DNA from: Pseudobdellovibrionaceae bacterium
GTDB lineage: Bacteria; Bdellovibrionota; Bdellovibrionia; Bdellovibrionales; Bdellovibrionaceae
NCBI GenBank assembly: GCA_019637875.1
Contig: JAHBUW010000005.1
Location: 62,001-126,000 of the forward strand
Direction of reading: 5' to 3'
Length of the DNA: 64,000 bases
In this document: positions 24,660-33,397 of the stretch, in pieces
How the letters are laid out: each line of letters starts with the position of its first letter
Position numbering within the stretch: position 1 is the stretch's first letter
Program-made: the position numbers and the translations under genes
The notes under the pieces: generated by a model
The model's database searches: none
The model's input: only the letters and a program-made list of their open reading frames with translations
What the model was told of the DNA's origin: nothing

Positions 24660-26583
24660 AAAAACTTTGGTGAACCTAGAGAACGAAGGCCGCATGGAGG
24701 GCGAATTCGGGCGCGACGTTTTGTCGGCGCTGAAGATGGCCTATGGCGCCTTCATCTCGCGCATCCTGCTCACGCTGATCGTCGGCTTTTTGGGCCGCGC
24801 CCTTCTGCTGGGCAATACGAATTTGATCGGTATCTGGGTGGACTCGCTTTGCGTGGGCACCGAGATCTGTAAACCCGTTCCCCCGCTCTTTCAGGGCTGG
24901 GGTTCGGACGACTTCTTGAATCTTTTGATCGTCTGCGTGGTCGCGGGCTTTTTTCTGACGTGGATCTACCGGGTCGCGTTCTCGCGCCTGTCCGCGCGCG
25001 CCGTTTCGCAGCTCTACGACGAGACCACCTTCCGCGCGTCGCGCTTTCCGATGCGCTTTTTCGACACGACCCCCGTGGGCCGGGTCGTCACCCGTTTCTC
25101 GAGCGACTACGGGAACGTCTTTCGTTTGTTCGGGGGACCGCTCGCGGAGTTCCTGTCGATCATGTTCGATCTCGCCTGCATGATCATCCTGGTCACGCTC
25201 GCCAGCCCCTACTATCTGCCGGTGATCTTGGTCTACATTCTGGCGAACTACGTCGTGTACCTGAGAAACCGCGAAGAAATGCGCCGCCAGCGCCGCGACA
25301 TGTCCGCCAGCCGCTCGCCCAGCGTTTCGCATTTCGCCGAAACCGCGCAGGGCGCGCCGACGATCCGCTCCTTCAACCGCGAGTCGATCTTCCAGCAGCG
25401 CTTCGCGCGCCTGGACGGCTATTACCTCGATCAGAAAATCAAAACGGTGAAAACCGTGATGCTGTTCTCGTGGCAGATGAACAGCCTGACCGCGCTTCTT
25501 CTTTTCGTCACGGGACTGCTTTCGTGGTGGCTCTTGTCTACGGGGCATCTGTCCCTGGGCGCGATCGGCGTCGCTTTCGGCCTGATCACGCTTTCGGGGA
25601 ATACGGTTTTGATGTTCTTCGAATGGCTCGCCCAAGTCGAAGAGGCGCTCATCGGCGTGGAACGTTTGAATCAATACTTGCGCGCGCCCATCGAACCCGG
25701 CGCGGCCCTTCCCCACGCGGCGCACTTTCCGACGGGCCATCCCCGTGAACCCGCGGCCCGCGCGCTCGCCCAAGAGAACGCGGTCGCCGACGGGCTCCTC
25801 GCCGAGCGCGCCTTGTCCGTCGAATTCGATCACGTCCGTTTCCGTTACGATTCGTCTTTACCTTGGGTTTTGAACGATCTGAGTTTCCACATCCGCCCCG
25901 GCGAAAAGATCGGCGTCATCGGACGTACGGGCGGCGGGAAATCGAGTTTGATCCAAGCGCTTCTCCAGCTCTATGCGGTCGAGGGCGGCGAAGTCCGCGT
26001 GGGTGGCATCCCCATGGCCCGCGTGCACGGTGGCCCCGGGCTTCCGCTGGCGGCCGCGCGCCGCTTGTTCGCGTACATCCCCCAGGATCCGACGCTGTTC
26101 CGCGGACGGCTGCGGGACAATTTGGATTTCGAGCGACTCCTGCCTGACGACGAGATCTTCCAGACACTCAAGCAGGTCGGCTTGAGCGAGTGGGCAACGC
26201 CTGCGGGCCTGAACCTGATCATCGAAGAGCGCGGCCGCAATCTTTCGCTCGGCGAAAAACAGCTTCTGTGTTTGGCCCGCGCGGTTTTGCAAAAAGCGCC
26301 GATTCTGATCATGGATGAAGCGACCAGCTCCATCGATCCGCAAAGCGAAGAAAAGCTCACCGCCGCGACCGATAAGCTCTTCCGTGAACGGACCCAGATT
26401 TTGATCGCGCATCGTCTGACGACGCTCGAAAGCTGCGATCGGATCTTCTGGCTGAAGGACGGACGCCTTTTCGCCGAAGGAACGCCTGCGGAAATTCTTC
26501 CGCGCTTTGAAAAAAGCGATTACCCCGCCCCGGGGCCCGTGTTAACTTCGGGCCATGGCGCGCAAGACCCCACCACCAACTAA
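24649..26583 (+). CDS. ABC exporter half-transporter B (ABCC-like, degenerate signature)
   Basis: A 644-residue type I exporter with a six-helix domain and ATPase domain. Walker A is G425-RTGGGKSS and Walker B is ILIMDE with catalytic Glu557. The signature is LSLGE (532-536) instead of LSGGQ. Paired with half A, the sites complement each other: Walker B Glu557 with A's LSGGQ gives one active site, while A's Asp505 with this LSLGE gives a degenerate site. The GTG start at 24649 has GAGGTGAT upstream; later starts at 24670 (GTG) and 24694 (ATG) are possible. The end overlaps mgtE by 29 bp. Confidence 0.92.
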   Translation: MRTEKTLVNLENEGRMEGEFGRDVLSALKMAYGAFISRILLTLIVGFLGRALLLGNTNLIGIWVDSLCVGTEICKPVPPLFQGWGSDDFLNLLIVCVVAGFFLTWIYRVAFSRLSARAVSQLYDETTFRASRFPMRFFDTTPVGRVVTRFSSDYGNVFRLFGGPLAEFLSIMFDLACMIILVTLASPYYLPVILVYILANYVVYLRNREEMRRQRRDMSASRSPSVSHFAETAQGAPTIRSFNRESIFQQRFARLDGYYLDQKIKTVKTVMLFSWQMNSLTALLLFVTGLLSWWLLSTGHLSLGAIGVAFGLITLSGNTVLMFFEWLAQVEEALIGVERLNQYLRAPIEPGAALPHAAHFPTGHPREPAARALAQENAVADGLLAERALSVEFDHVRFRYDSSLPWVLNDLSFHIRPGEKIGVIGRTGGGKSSLIQALLQLYAVEGGEVRVGGIPMARVHGGPGLPLAAARRLFAYIPQDPTLFRGRLRDNLDFERLLPDDEIFQTLKQVGLSEWATPAGLNLIIEERGRNLSLGEKQLLCLARAVLQKAPILIMDEATSSIDPQSEEKLTAATDKLFRERTQILIAHRLTTLESCDRIFWLKDGRLFAEGTPAEILPRFEKSDYPAPGPVLTSGHGAQDPTTN

Positions 26584-28297
26584 GAACGGACCCGAGGCGA
26601 ACGAAGAGAGCCTCCTCGAAGCGAACAAAGCTTCAAGCCCCCGTTCGTCGCAAACGAATGCGGATGGTTGGGAGGTCGGCGTACGCGCGCCCGTCAAAGC
26701 GCCGCCCCCCATCGCGGGCGCGACTCCGGCGGAAGAGATCGAAGGCGAAAGTCCCGACTCTTACGGCGCCTCCACGCCGACGAAGGCCGCGCCTGACGAC
26801 ACGGACAACACCGAAGTCTTCGACGCTGAACATGGAGGCGTCTTTGACGCGGTCACCGGCGAGCCCCTCGCGCACGAGGCGGAAGCTGAACCGGTCGAAG
26901 ACCTGGACACCGAACGCACCGAGCGCACGCCGGCTTCGGAAGAGCCCATGGAACTCAGCGAGCCCGAAAACGCGGAAGAGATCATCAATCCGCCCGACGA
27001 CTCGTTTCAATACCTGCTGGAGCACTGGCCCGCGTTCAGCGTTTACGAGCGCCGCGAACGTTTCTCGCGTCTGCAGCGGACCGATGCCGAAGAGCTTTTC
27101 CTGTCTTTGAAGGCCAACGACCAGGCGACGTTGATCGCCGAAATCTCGCCCCTCGAAAAACGCTCGTGGGTGCGGCTCCTCGCGCCCGACGACATCGCCG
27201 ATCTGATCCAGGAGTTGGGTTTCGAACATCGCGACTCGATTTTGGGTCTGCTGGATGCCCAGTCCCGCCGCGAAGTGACCGCCCTGCTCGCCTATTCCGA
27301 GGATAAAGCCGGGGGCTTGATGAGCTCGCGCTTCATCCGGCTGCGGCCGCAGATGAGCGTCGACGAGGCGATCAGCTACATGCGTATCCAATCGCGCACG
27401 CATGTCGAGACCATCTACTACGCTTACGTCATCGATCACGATCAGTCGCTGCTGGGTGTGGTCAGCTTCCGCGAACTTTTCGCCGCGGCCTCGGGAAAAC
27501 GTATCGCCGACATCATGAAGACGGACCTGGTGAAGGTCCCGGTCGGACTGGATCAAGAGCAGGTCGCCAAGCTCTTCCAACAGAAGAACTGGATGGCCCT
27601 TCCCGTTATCGACGAATGGAATCACATCAAAGGGATCGTCACGTTTGACGATATCGCGTCGGTCATCCAGGAAGAGGCCACCGAAGATATCCAAAAGATC
27701 GGGGGGGTCGAAGCCCTCGATGCGCCCTATATGGCGACGCCATTTTTCGAGCTCGTGCGTAAGCGCGTGGGTTGGCTGATCATTCTGTTCTTCTCGGAGA
27801 TGTTCACCGCGACCGCCATGGGCTTTTTCAAATACGAAATCGAACGCGCCGTCGTGCTGGCGCTTTTCATCCCGCTGATCATTTCGTCCGGCGGAAACTC
27901 GGGATCCCAGGCCTCGACGCTTTTGATCCGCGCGATCGCGCTGGGCGAAGTCCGTTTGCGCGACTGGCTGCGGGTGCTGTGGCGCGAGCTCGGCGTCGGT
28001 CTTTGCATGGGGGTGGTGCTGGGTCTGGTCGGCGCGCTGCGGATCTTGATCTGGCCCGGTGCCGAGGAAACCTACGGCCAACATTACGATGTGTTGGCGC
28101 TCACCATTTTCGTCAGCCTGATCGGCGTCGTGCTGTGGGGAACCATCACGGGCTCGATGCTGCCGTTCATTTTGCGCCGTCTGCGTCTTGACCCCGCCAC
28201 CGCTTCGGCGCCCTTCGTCGCGACCCTCGTCGACGTGACTGGGATCGTCATTTACTTCAGCGTGGCAAGCTTCCTCTTGGCGGGAAAACTCGTTTAG
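26555..28297 (+). CDS. mgtE: MgtE-type magnesium transporter with acidic N-terminal extension
   Basis: A 580-residue MgtE: MgtE_N superhelical domain (about 150-250), paired CBS domains (about 255-385) and a five-helix membrane domain with the pore motif PLIISSGGNSGSQ. It imports Mg2+ with gating by the cytosolic domains. The first ~131 residues are Glu/Pro/Ala-rich and not part of the family. ATG 26948 (residue 132, preceded by GGAAGAG) would give a normal 449-residue MgtE. The long form starts within the end of the ABC gene, but no stop interrupts the extension, so either start may be real. Confidence 0.92.
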   Translation: MARKTPPPTKNGPEANEESLLEANKASSPRSSQTNADGWEVGVRAPVKAPPPIAGATPAEEIEGESPDSYGASTPTKAAPDDTDNTEVFDAEHGGVFDAVTGEPLAHEAEAEPVEDLDTERTERTPASEEPMELSEPENAEEIINPPDDSFQYLLEHWPAFSVYERRERFSRLQRTDAEELFLSLKANDQATLIAEISPLEKRSWVRLLAPDDIADLIQELGFEHRDSILGLLDAQSRREVTALLAYSEDKAGGLMSSRFIRLRPQMSVDEAISYMRIQSRTHVETIYYAYVIDHDQSLLGVVSFRELFAAASGKRIADIMKTDLVKVPVGLDQEQVAKLFQQKNWMALPVIDEWNHIKGIVTFDDIASVIQEEATEDIQKIGGVEALDAPYMATPFFELVRKRVGWLIILFFSEMFTATAMGFFKYEIERAVVLALFIPLIISSGGNSGSQASTLLIRAIALGEVRLRDWLRVLWRELGVGLCMGVVLGLVGALRILIWPGAEETYGQHYDVLALTIFVSLIGVVLWGTITGSMLPFILRRLRLDPATASAPFVATLVDVTGIVIYFSVASFLLAGKLV

Positions 28298-28417
28298 TTC
28301 CCTCCCGTGAGGCTGTTCCGTAACGCCCTTTGACTTTCGTGATCCGCCCCCTTTCAATAGAGGGCGAAAGATATCCGGCCGTTCCCTCGGGGACGCGCCC
28401 CTCACGAAGGAGCACTC

Positions 28418-29005
28418 ATGTTTAAACGGATTTCGACACTCACGGCGATGACGCTGACGACTCTTGGTTTGATGGCGGCGCCCGCGCACGCGGGACTCAT
28501 GCTTGAACCCTATATCGGCTTGGAGCAAGGTCAGACCTATTCGGTGATCGCGAACTTGGCCGATGCCTCGTACAAAACTTCAGGCTCGGTTCTTGGCGCA
28601 CGTATCGGTTACTCGCTGCCGCTTCTGTTTTGGTTCGGTGTGGATTACAGCCTGGTTGCGGGCGGCAAAGCGAAGCCCGACTTCGGTGGTCCCGATAGCG
28701 ATCTGAAGCGTTCGGACCTGTACGCCGTGGCCGGTGTGGATCTGCCGATCCTACTGCGCGCATGGGCGGGCTATGGGATCATGAACGAAACCACGGTGTC
28801 GAACAACATCGCCGAAACCAAAATCACCGGTGGAACGAAAATGAAAGTGGGCGTGGGCCTGACCATGCTGCCCCTCGTTTCGGTCAACCTCGAGCTCTTC
28901 AACCACAAAGGCGCGAAGGTCGAAATCGCCGGCACCAATACCCCCATGAGCACGTTCGAAGACGCCGGCGGCGTCCTCAGCGTCTCGCTGCCCCTGGATC
29001 TGTAA
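28418..29005 (+). CDS. Small outer membrane beta-barrel protein
   Basis: A 195-residue protein with a signal peptide cleaved near APAHA-G and alternating hydrophobic strands. It starts GLMLEPYIGLEQG and ends in LSVSLPLDL, typical of eight-strand OmpA/OmpW-like barrels (OMP_b-brl type). It probably sits in the outer membrane with structural or adhesive function; ligand unknown. AAGGAG lies 8 bp before the ATG. It is transcribed alone, with a terminator at 29090. Confidence 0.8.
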   Translation: MFKRISTLTAMTLTTLGLMAAPAHAGLMLEPYIGLEQGQTYSVIANLADASYKTSGSVLGARIGYSLPLLFWFGVDYSLVAGGKAKPDFGGPDSDLKRSDLYAVAGVDLPILLRAWAGYGIMNETTVSNNIAETKITGGTKMKVGVGLTMLPLVSVNLELFNHKGAKVEIAGTNTPMSTFEDAGGVLSVSLPLDL

Positions 29006-29018
29006 CGCCGCCCCCCCC

Positions 29019-29053
29019 AAAAAAAAGAACCCGCGGTCTCTCGACCGCGGGTT
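29019..29053 (-). terminator. Terminator for the minus-strand subtilisin-PilZ gene
   Basis: AACCCGCGGTC (29028-29038), loop, GACCGCGGGTT (29043-29053). The A-run at 29019-29026 becomes a T-run only on the minus strand, so it stops transcription arriving from the right. Confidence 0.85.
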
Positions 29054-29089
29054 GTGCTTCCGCGGCCCTCGCCGCCGGAAGTCCCGATC

Positions 29090-29118
29090 AACGGCGCGAA
29101 CTTCGCGCCGTTTGTTTT
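29090..29118 (+). terminator. Terminator for the outer membrane protein gene
   Basis: AACGGCGCGAA/TTCGCGCCGTT with a one-base loop followed by TGTTTTT, 85 bp after the gene's stop on the plus strand. Confidence 0.8.
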
Positions 29119-29245
29119 TAGAGGCGGGGGCAACGACTCCCCTCACCTCCCACCACAGCCCCGGACCCGTTGGCCTTGCGGCACTCCCAAGCCCTGGGAT
29201 TAAATCAAGCGTCGACCGCGAAGCGGTGACGTGGAATAAACCACA

Positions 29246-31159
29246 TCAGCTCGCTCGATTGAGCCCAGCCGTCCAGCCCTGGATGCTGTTGAGGACGCCC
29301 TCTTTCGCATCTTGGAACTGCACTCCGTACGCCTGGTTCTGCTCGTTCCAGACGATGCGGCCTTCCACGCTGACCTGTTCGCCGCCGTCGGGGCTGGCGA
29401 TCTGGAGCGTGACGATCCCGCCGCGTTCGAGCAGCGCATCGGCCTTGAAGCTCGCACCACCCATCGAGATCGTGTTCATCTGACCGACCAGCTCGCGCTC
29501 GCCGATCTTCACCTTGATCTCGGAGTTCATCACGAAGCGTTCGTGCTGACGACGGTTGCGACCGGTCGCCTGCTCACGCGTCCGCAGAACCTGCCAGACC
29601 ATCAACGGCACCAGCGAGAACGCGATCAAGAACAGCACCGATTGCGGAGGCGGTCCCTGCGGCGGTTTGAACGCCCGCGCACCGACCAGGCCCACGCTGC
29701 CGCAACCCGCTTTCGGGGCGACCTCTTCCGACGCCAGCCCGCGGCCGACGCTCATCGGGACGTACTCCGGCTGCAAGGGATCGATGCCGACGTTCGCCTT
29801 CGCCACGATCAGCGATTGCAGGGTGTCGGCGCGATTTCCGGAATAGGTGTAGTCATTGAGTTGCGAAAGGTGCGAGCCCGAATTGATCACGAGGTTCGCC
29901 ACTTGGTAACCGGTCAGATCCGGAGCCTCGCGCAGCGCGAGCGCCGCGAGTCCCGCAACGAAAGGCGCGGCCATCGAGGTTCCCGACATGTAACGGGTTC
30001 CGTTCGGCACCGTACTCCAAATCGCGACCCCGGGAGCCGCCATGTGGACCGAGCTGCGACCGAAGTTCGAGAAGCTCGCCAGTGAATCGAAGTCGTTCGT
30101 CGCCGCGACCGAGATGTTCGAAGGCACCGGATAGCTCGCCGGGAACAAAGGCTTCCCGTCATTGTTGCTACCGTAGTTCCCCGCCGCCGAAACGATCGTG
30201 ACGTGGTGCTGGTAGGCGTAGGTCATCGCATCGTGCAGCGATTGCGAATAGGTCGAGCCGCCCCAACTGTTGTTGATGACGTTCGCGCCGTTATTAGTCG
30301 CGTAGTAGATCGCTTGAATTGCGTCCGAGGTCGAACCCGAACCGTCCGCGCCCAAAAACTTCAGCGGCATGATCCGGATTTTCGCCGCCTGAATGGGGTT
30401 CGCGAAAATATTCTGAGTCACGCCGAGGACGATTCCCGCGACGTGAGTTCCGTGATTGTCGTCATCGTAGGGCAGACCGTTGCGACCGTGGAAGTTCCAA
30501 CCGAAGACATCGTCGACGTAACCGTTACCGTCGTCGTCGATGCCGTTACCGGCGATCTCGCCGGGGTTCAGCCACAAGGCGCCCGAGTCACGGAACACGC
30601 GGTGATTGTAGTCGATCCCGGTATCAATGACCGCGACGACGGGAATGTCGGAAGCGCCGGTCGACATCTGCGTCCAAGCGGCACTGACTTTCGTGTTCGC
30701 GCCCGACTGCAGATAGCTGCCTTGCGCGGATTGGCCCGAGTTTTCCCCCTGCGCGGCCATCTTTTCGTTGATCATCGCCTCCGACTCGGCCAGCGAGAAG
30801 GTCCGGCTGTCGCCATCGCCGCCATCTTCCACTTTACGCAGAATGTAGTTCGGCTCGACGTAATCGACGTCGGGATCCTGACGGATCTCGTTCAAAAACG
30901 CCTCGGCGTCTTGGCCCGCCTTCATCGAAAGGTGGTGCAGATTGAGTTTCCCGAAGGTCGCCTTCAGATTTGCTTTCGACGAAATCTTACCGACGAACTG
31001 CGCGGACTTCTGCGACGACGCGCGCCCCTTCATCTTGACGAGGTATTCCCCCGGCACGACGTCTTGCGCCCACGCCCATGAGCCCATGAGCAACGAAAAC
31101 GCCAAAATGACGACGCGGATTGCCCTGAAGTTCGACAAAAACATTCCAACTAAGGCCAT
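29246..31159 (-). CDS. Subtilisin-family (S8) protease fused to a transmembrane helix and a PilZ domain
   Basis: A 637-residue protein. After a signal peptide (ends near AWAQ) comes an I9-like prodomain, then a full S8 catalytic domain with Asp179 (VIDTGIDYN), His236 (NHGTHVAG) and Ser395 (SGTSMAAP). A Gly/Pro linker with one Cys-Gly leads to a membrane helix (about 507-525) followed by Arg-rich residues. A C-terminal PilZ domain (about 535-620) has R537-QHE-R541 (RxxxR) and a TISMGG motif, in which Thr replaces the usual Asp/Asn. The topology predicts a periplasmic protease with a cytosolic c-di-GMP sensor. GTG 31174 is in frame, but ATG 31159 has AGGGA at the right distance. Confidence 0.9.
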   Translation of the reverse strand: MALVGMFLSNFRAIRVVILAFSLLMGSWAWAQDVVPGEYLVKMKGRASSQKSAQFVGKISSKANLKATFGKLNLHHLSMKAGQDAEAFLNEIRQDPDVDYVEPNYILRKVEDGGDGDSRTFSLAESEAMINEKMAAQGENSGQSAQGSYLQSGANTKVSAAWTQMSTGASDIPVVAVIDTGIDYNHRVFRDSGALWLNPGEIAGNGIDDDGNGYVDDVFGWNFHGRNGLPYDDDNHGTHVAGIVLGVTQNIFANPIQAAKIRIMPLKFLGADGSGSTSDAIQAIYYATNNGANVINNSWGGSTYSQSLHDAMTYAYQHHVTIVSAAGNYGSNNDGKPLFPASYPVPSNISVAATNDFDSLASFSNFGRSSVHMAAPGVAIWSTVPNGTRYMSGTSMAAPFVAGLAALALREAPDLTGYQVANLVINSGSHLSQLNDYTYSGNRADTLQSLIVAKANVGIDPLQPEYVPMSVGRGLASEEVAPKAGCGSVGLVGARAFKPPQGPPPQSVLFLIAFSLVPLMVWQVLRTREQATGRNRRQHERFVMNSEIKVKIGERELVGQMNTISMGGASFKADALLERGGIVTLQIASPDGGEQVSVEGRIVWNEQNQAYGVQFQDAKEGVLNSIQGWTAGLNRAS

Positions 31160-31329
31160 CGGATATTCCCTCACCCTTGGCCTATCGGATCAAAGTCGGG
31201 GAAATTTGAGCTTTTCGCGGCACTTTCTCAACCCGGGGCGCAAGGAAGGCGGCGGACGCTCCACGGCGGCACGCGAGACGTTTCACCGGATGTGACAAGT
31301 GTCTCAGATTGACATAACTTAAGCTTACG

Positions 31330-31932
31330 ATGAACTCCTTCAATCGCATCTTCTTCCGCGGCTTTTTTACCCTCCTCCCCATCGCGTTGACCGTCTACAT
31401 CATCTACTCGGCGATCCTGATCCTCGAGGGGCTGCTGGGCTGGCTGGTGCGTGCCGTTTTACCCGAGCATTTCTACGTGCCGGGCTTCGGATTCATCCTG
31501 ACCCTGATCGTGATTTTCCTGTTCGGGCTGCTGCTGAATAACTTTTTGGCCGAGCGGATCTACGTCGCGACGGAAACGCGCCTGCTGAAAGTTCCCTTCT
31601 TCCGCGCGATCTACTCGCCGCTGAAGGATTTAATGAATCTGTTCTCGCGCAAGGACACGCAAAGTCCGCAAAGCGTCGTGCTCGTGAATCTGCACGGAAT
31701 CAAAATGCTCGGCATCGTGACCCGTGAGTCTTTCACCGACCTGAATCTGGGGCCGGTCACGCAGGGACATCTCGCCGTGTACGTGCCCTTCAGCTACGGG
31801 ATGGGCGGCTACACTTTGCTCGTGCCCCGTGAACAAGTTTCGCCCGTCGACATTCCCATCGAAAAAGCGATGAGCCTGGCGATCACCGCCTGGGTTAAAG
31901 CCGACGCCGCCCGCGAGGTGAAAAGTGAGTAA
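31330..31932 (+). CDS. DUF502 family membrane protein
   Basis: A 200-residue protein with two N-terminal transmembrane helices (about 8-32 and 50-72) and a soluble C-terminal domain: VVLVNLHGIKMLGIVTRESF and VPFSYGMGGYTLLVPREQV. This is the DUF502 (COG2928) pattern, whose function is unknown. It overlaps the next gene by 8 bp, implying coupled translation and perhaps a joint role. No clear ribosome-binding site precedes the ATG. Confidence 0.8.
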   Translation: MNSFNRIFFRGFFTLLPIALTVYIIYSAILILEGLLGWLVRAVLPEHFYVPGFGFILTLIVIFLFGLLLNNFLAERIYVATETRLLKVPFFRAIYSPLKDLMNLFSRKDTQSPQSVVLVNLHGIKMLGIVTRESFTDLNLGPVTQGHLAVYVPFSYGMGGYTLLVPREQVSPVDIPIEKAMSLAITAWVKADAAREVKSE

Positions 31933-33325
31933 AGCCGCACAGGCCACGATGTCGCGCGCCCAACAGGTGAACCAGGACACGTCGATCTACGGCACCTTCG
32001 CCGAAATCGGCGCGGGCCAAGAGGTCGCCCGTCACTTCTTCCAGGCGGGGCAAGCCGCGCAAACGATCGCGAAAACGATGTCGGCTTACGACATGGTTTA
32101 TTCCGACGAGATTTACGGTAAAGAGGCGAACGGCCGTTACGTCTGCGAATCGCGTCTGGGTAAAATGCTCGATAAAGAATTTCAGCTTTTGATCCGCCGT
32201 TTGGCCACGGGCCGCGGCGAGCGCTCCCGCTTTTTCGCCTACGCGAACACCGTGACCACGGGCGATCAAACGAAGCGCAGCTGCCACGGCTGGATGGGCG
32301 TCCGTTTCCAAACCCATCCCGGCGGCGAAGCGAACGACGTCGTCCTGCACGTCCGCATGCTCGACAAATACCGTCTGCAACAGCAAGAGGCGCTGGGCAT
32401 CTTAGGCGCGAACCTGGTGTGGGCGGCTTACTTCGCCACGCAGGATCCGAAAGATCTGATCCCCGCGTTGACCGCGAATCTGAAATCCGGCCAGGTCGCC
32501 ATCGACCTGATCCGCTGCTCGGGACCGGACCTTGCGAAGTTTAACAATCATCTGCTGAATCTCGAGCTCGTGAAACGCGGACTTTCCGAGGCGATCCTCT
32601 TCGGACCGTCAGGGGACATTCTGAGCGCCTCGGACACGCTCTTCGGAAGATCCATCCTGATCGACCGTGGCGAGTTCCGTCCCGTCACGACCTCGCACCT
32701 GAATCTGATCGACAAGGGACTCGCGCAGTTCCCGAAGAACTTTCCCGAGGCCCCCGCGCCCACCGTTCTTTTCGAACTGACCATGAGTCAGCTGCGTGAT
32801 GAAAACGCCGGCGAGATCGACGAGCAGGATTTCCTGGACCGCGTGCAGACCTTGTGCGCGCTCGGGCACCATGTCCTCGTCTCGAACTTCTTCCTGTACT
32901 ACCGACTGAAACGTTATCTGCGGACCATGACGAAGCAGCCCATCGGCATTCTGCTGGCCGCACGCCATATGCAGCGCCTTTTCGACGAAAGCCACTACCG
33001 TGACCTGGAAGGGGGACTTCTCGAAGGACTCGGCAAACTTCTGGATTCACAAACGCGCGTTTACGTGTGCCCGCAGAAGCAGGGTGATCAGTGTCTGTTG
33101 GCAGAGAGCTTCGCGCCGCCGCCGCCGCTGAAATCCGCGTTCGACTACTTCCGCGCGCAGAACTGGCTGACCGATCTGGGCGGCTGCGACGATATGGCCG
33201 ACTACGTTTCCAGCGAAAAGGCCCACGAGCTTCTCGAAAAAGGCGGCGATTGGGAAAAAGTCGTCCCCCCCGCCGCCGCGAAAGTGATCAAATCCAAGGG
33301 CCTTTTCGGCCTGAAATCGAAATAA
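31925..33325 (+). CDS. Conserved cytosolic protein of unknown function
   Basis: A 466-residue soluble protein beginning with a well-conserved-looking block: SIYGTFAEIGAGQEVARHFF and AAQTIAKTMSAYDMVYSDEIYG. I recognise this N-terminal block from a widespread uncharacterised bacterial family that databases sometimes call TonB-dependent receptor. That label is wrong here, as there is no signal peptide or barrel. The C-terminus is Lys-rich. The GTG start has GAGGTGAAAA upstream and overlaps the DUF502 gene. Function unknown. Confidence 0.7.
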   Translation: MSKAAQATMSRAQQVNQDTSIYGTFAEIGAGQEVARHFFQAGQAAQTIAKTMSAYDMVYSDEIYGKEANGRYVCESRLGKMLDKEFQLLIRRLATGRGERSRFFAYANTVTTGDQTKRSCHGWMGVRFQTHPGGEANDVVLHVRMLDKYRLQQQEALGILGANLVWAAYFATQDPKDLIPALTANLKSGQVAIDLIRCSGPDLAKFNNHLLNLELVKRGLSEAILFGPSGDILSASDTLFGRSILIDRGEFRPVTTSHLNLIDKGLAQFPKNFPEAPAPTVLFELTMSQLRDENAGEIDEQDFLDRVQTLCALGHHVLVSNFFLYYRLKRYLRTMTKQPIGILLAARHMQRLFDESHYRDLEGGLLEGLGKLLDSQTRVYVCPQKQGDQCLLAESFAPPPPLKSAFDYFRAQNWLTDLGGCDDMADYVSSEKAHELLEKGGDWEKVVPPAAAKVIKSKGLFGLKSK

Positions 33326-33347
33326 CGCGGGCCGAAGCTCCCCCCCC

Positions 33348-33378
33348 TTGACCTTCCAACGGTTGGAAGGCTTAGGGT
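33348..33378 (+). promoter_or_regulatory. CueR-type (MerR family) promoter/operator of copA
   Basis: TTGACC (-35, 33348-33353) and TAGGGT (-10, 33373-33378) are separated by 19 bp, the overlong spacer that MerR-family activators need. The spacer holds a perfect dyad CCTTCCAAC-G-GTTGGAAGG, close to known copper-regulator operators. The copA start with AGGAGG follows within 20 bp. Confidence 0.9.
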
Positions 33379-33397
33379 AAAGCTTCAGGAGGCCCCC

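Noticed and set aside
26633-28528. 631-codon minus-strand ORF antisense to mgtE
   Set aside because: His/Arg/Asp-rich shadow that extends into the next gene's start; mgtE motifs are on the plus strand.
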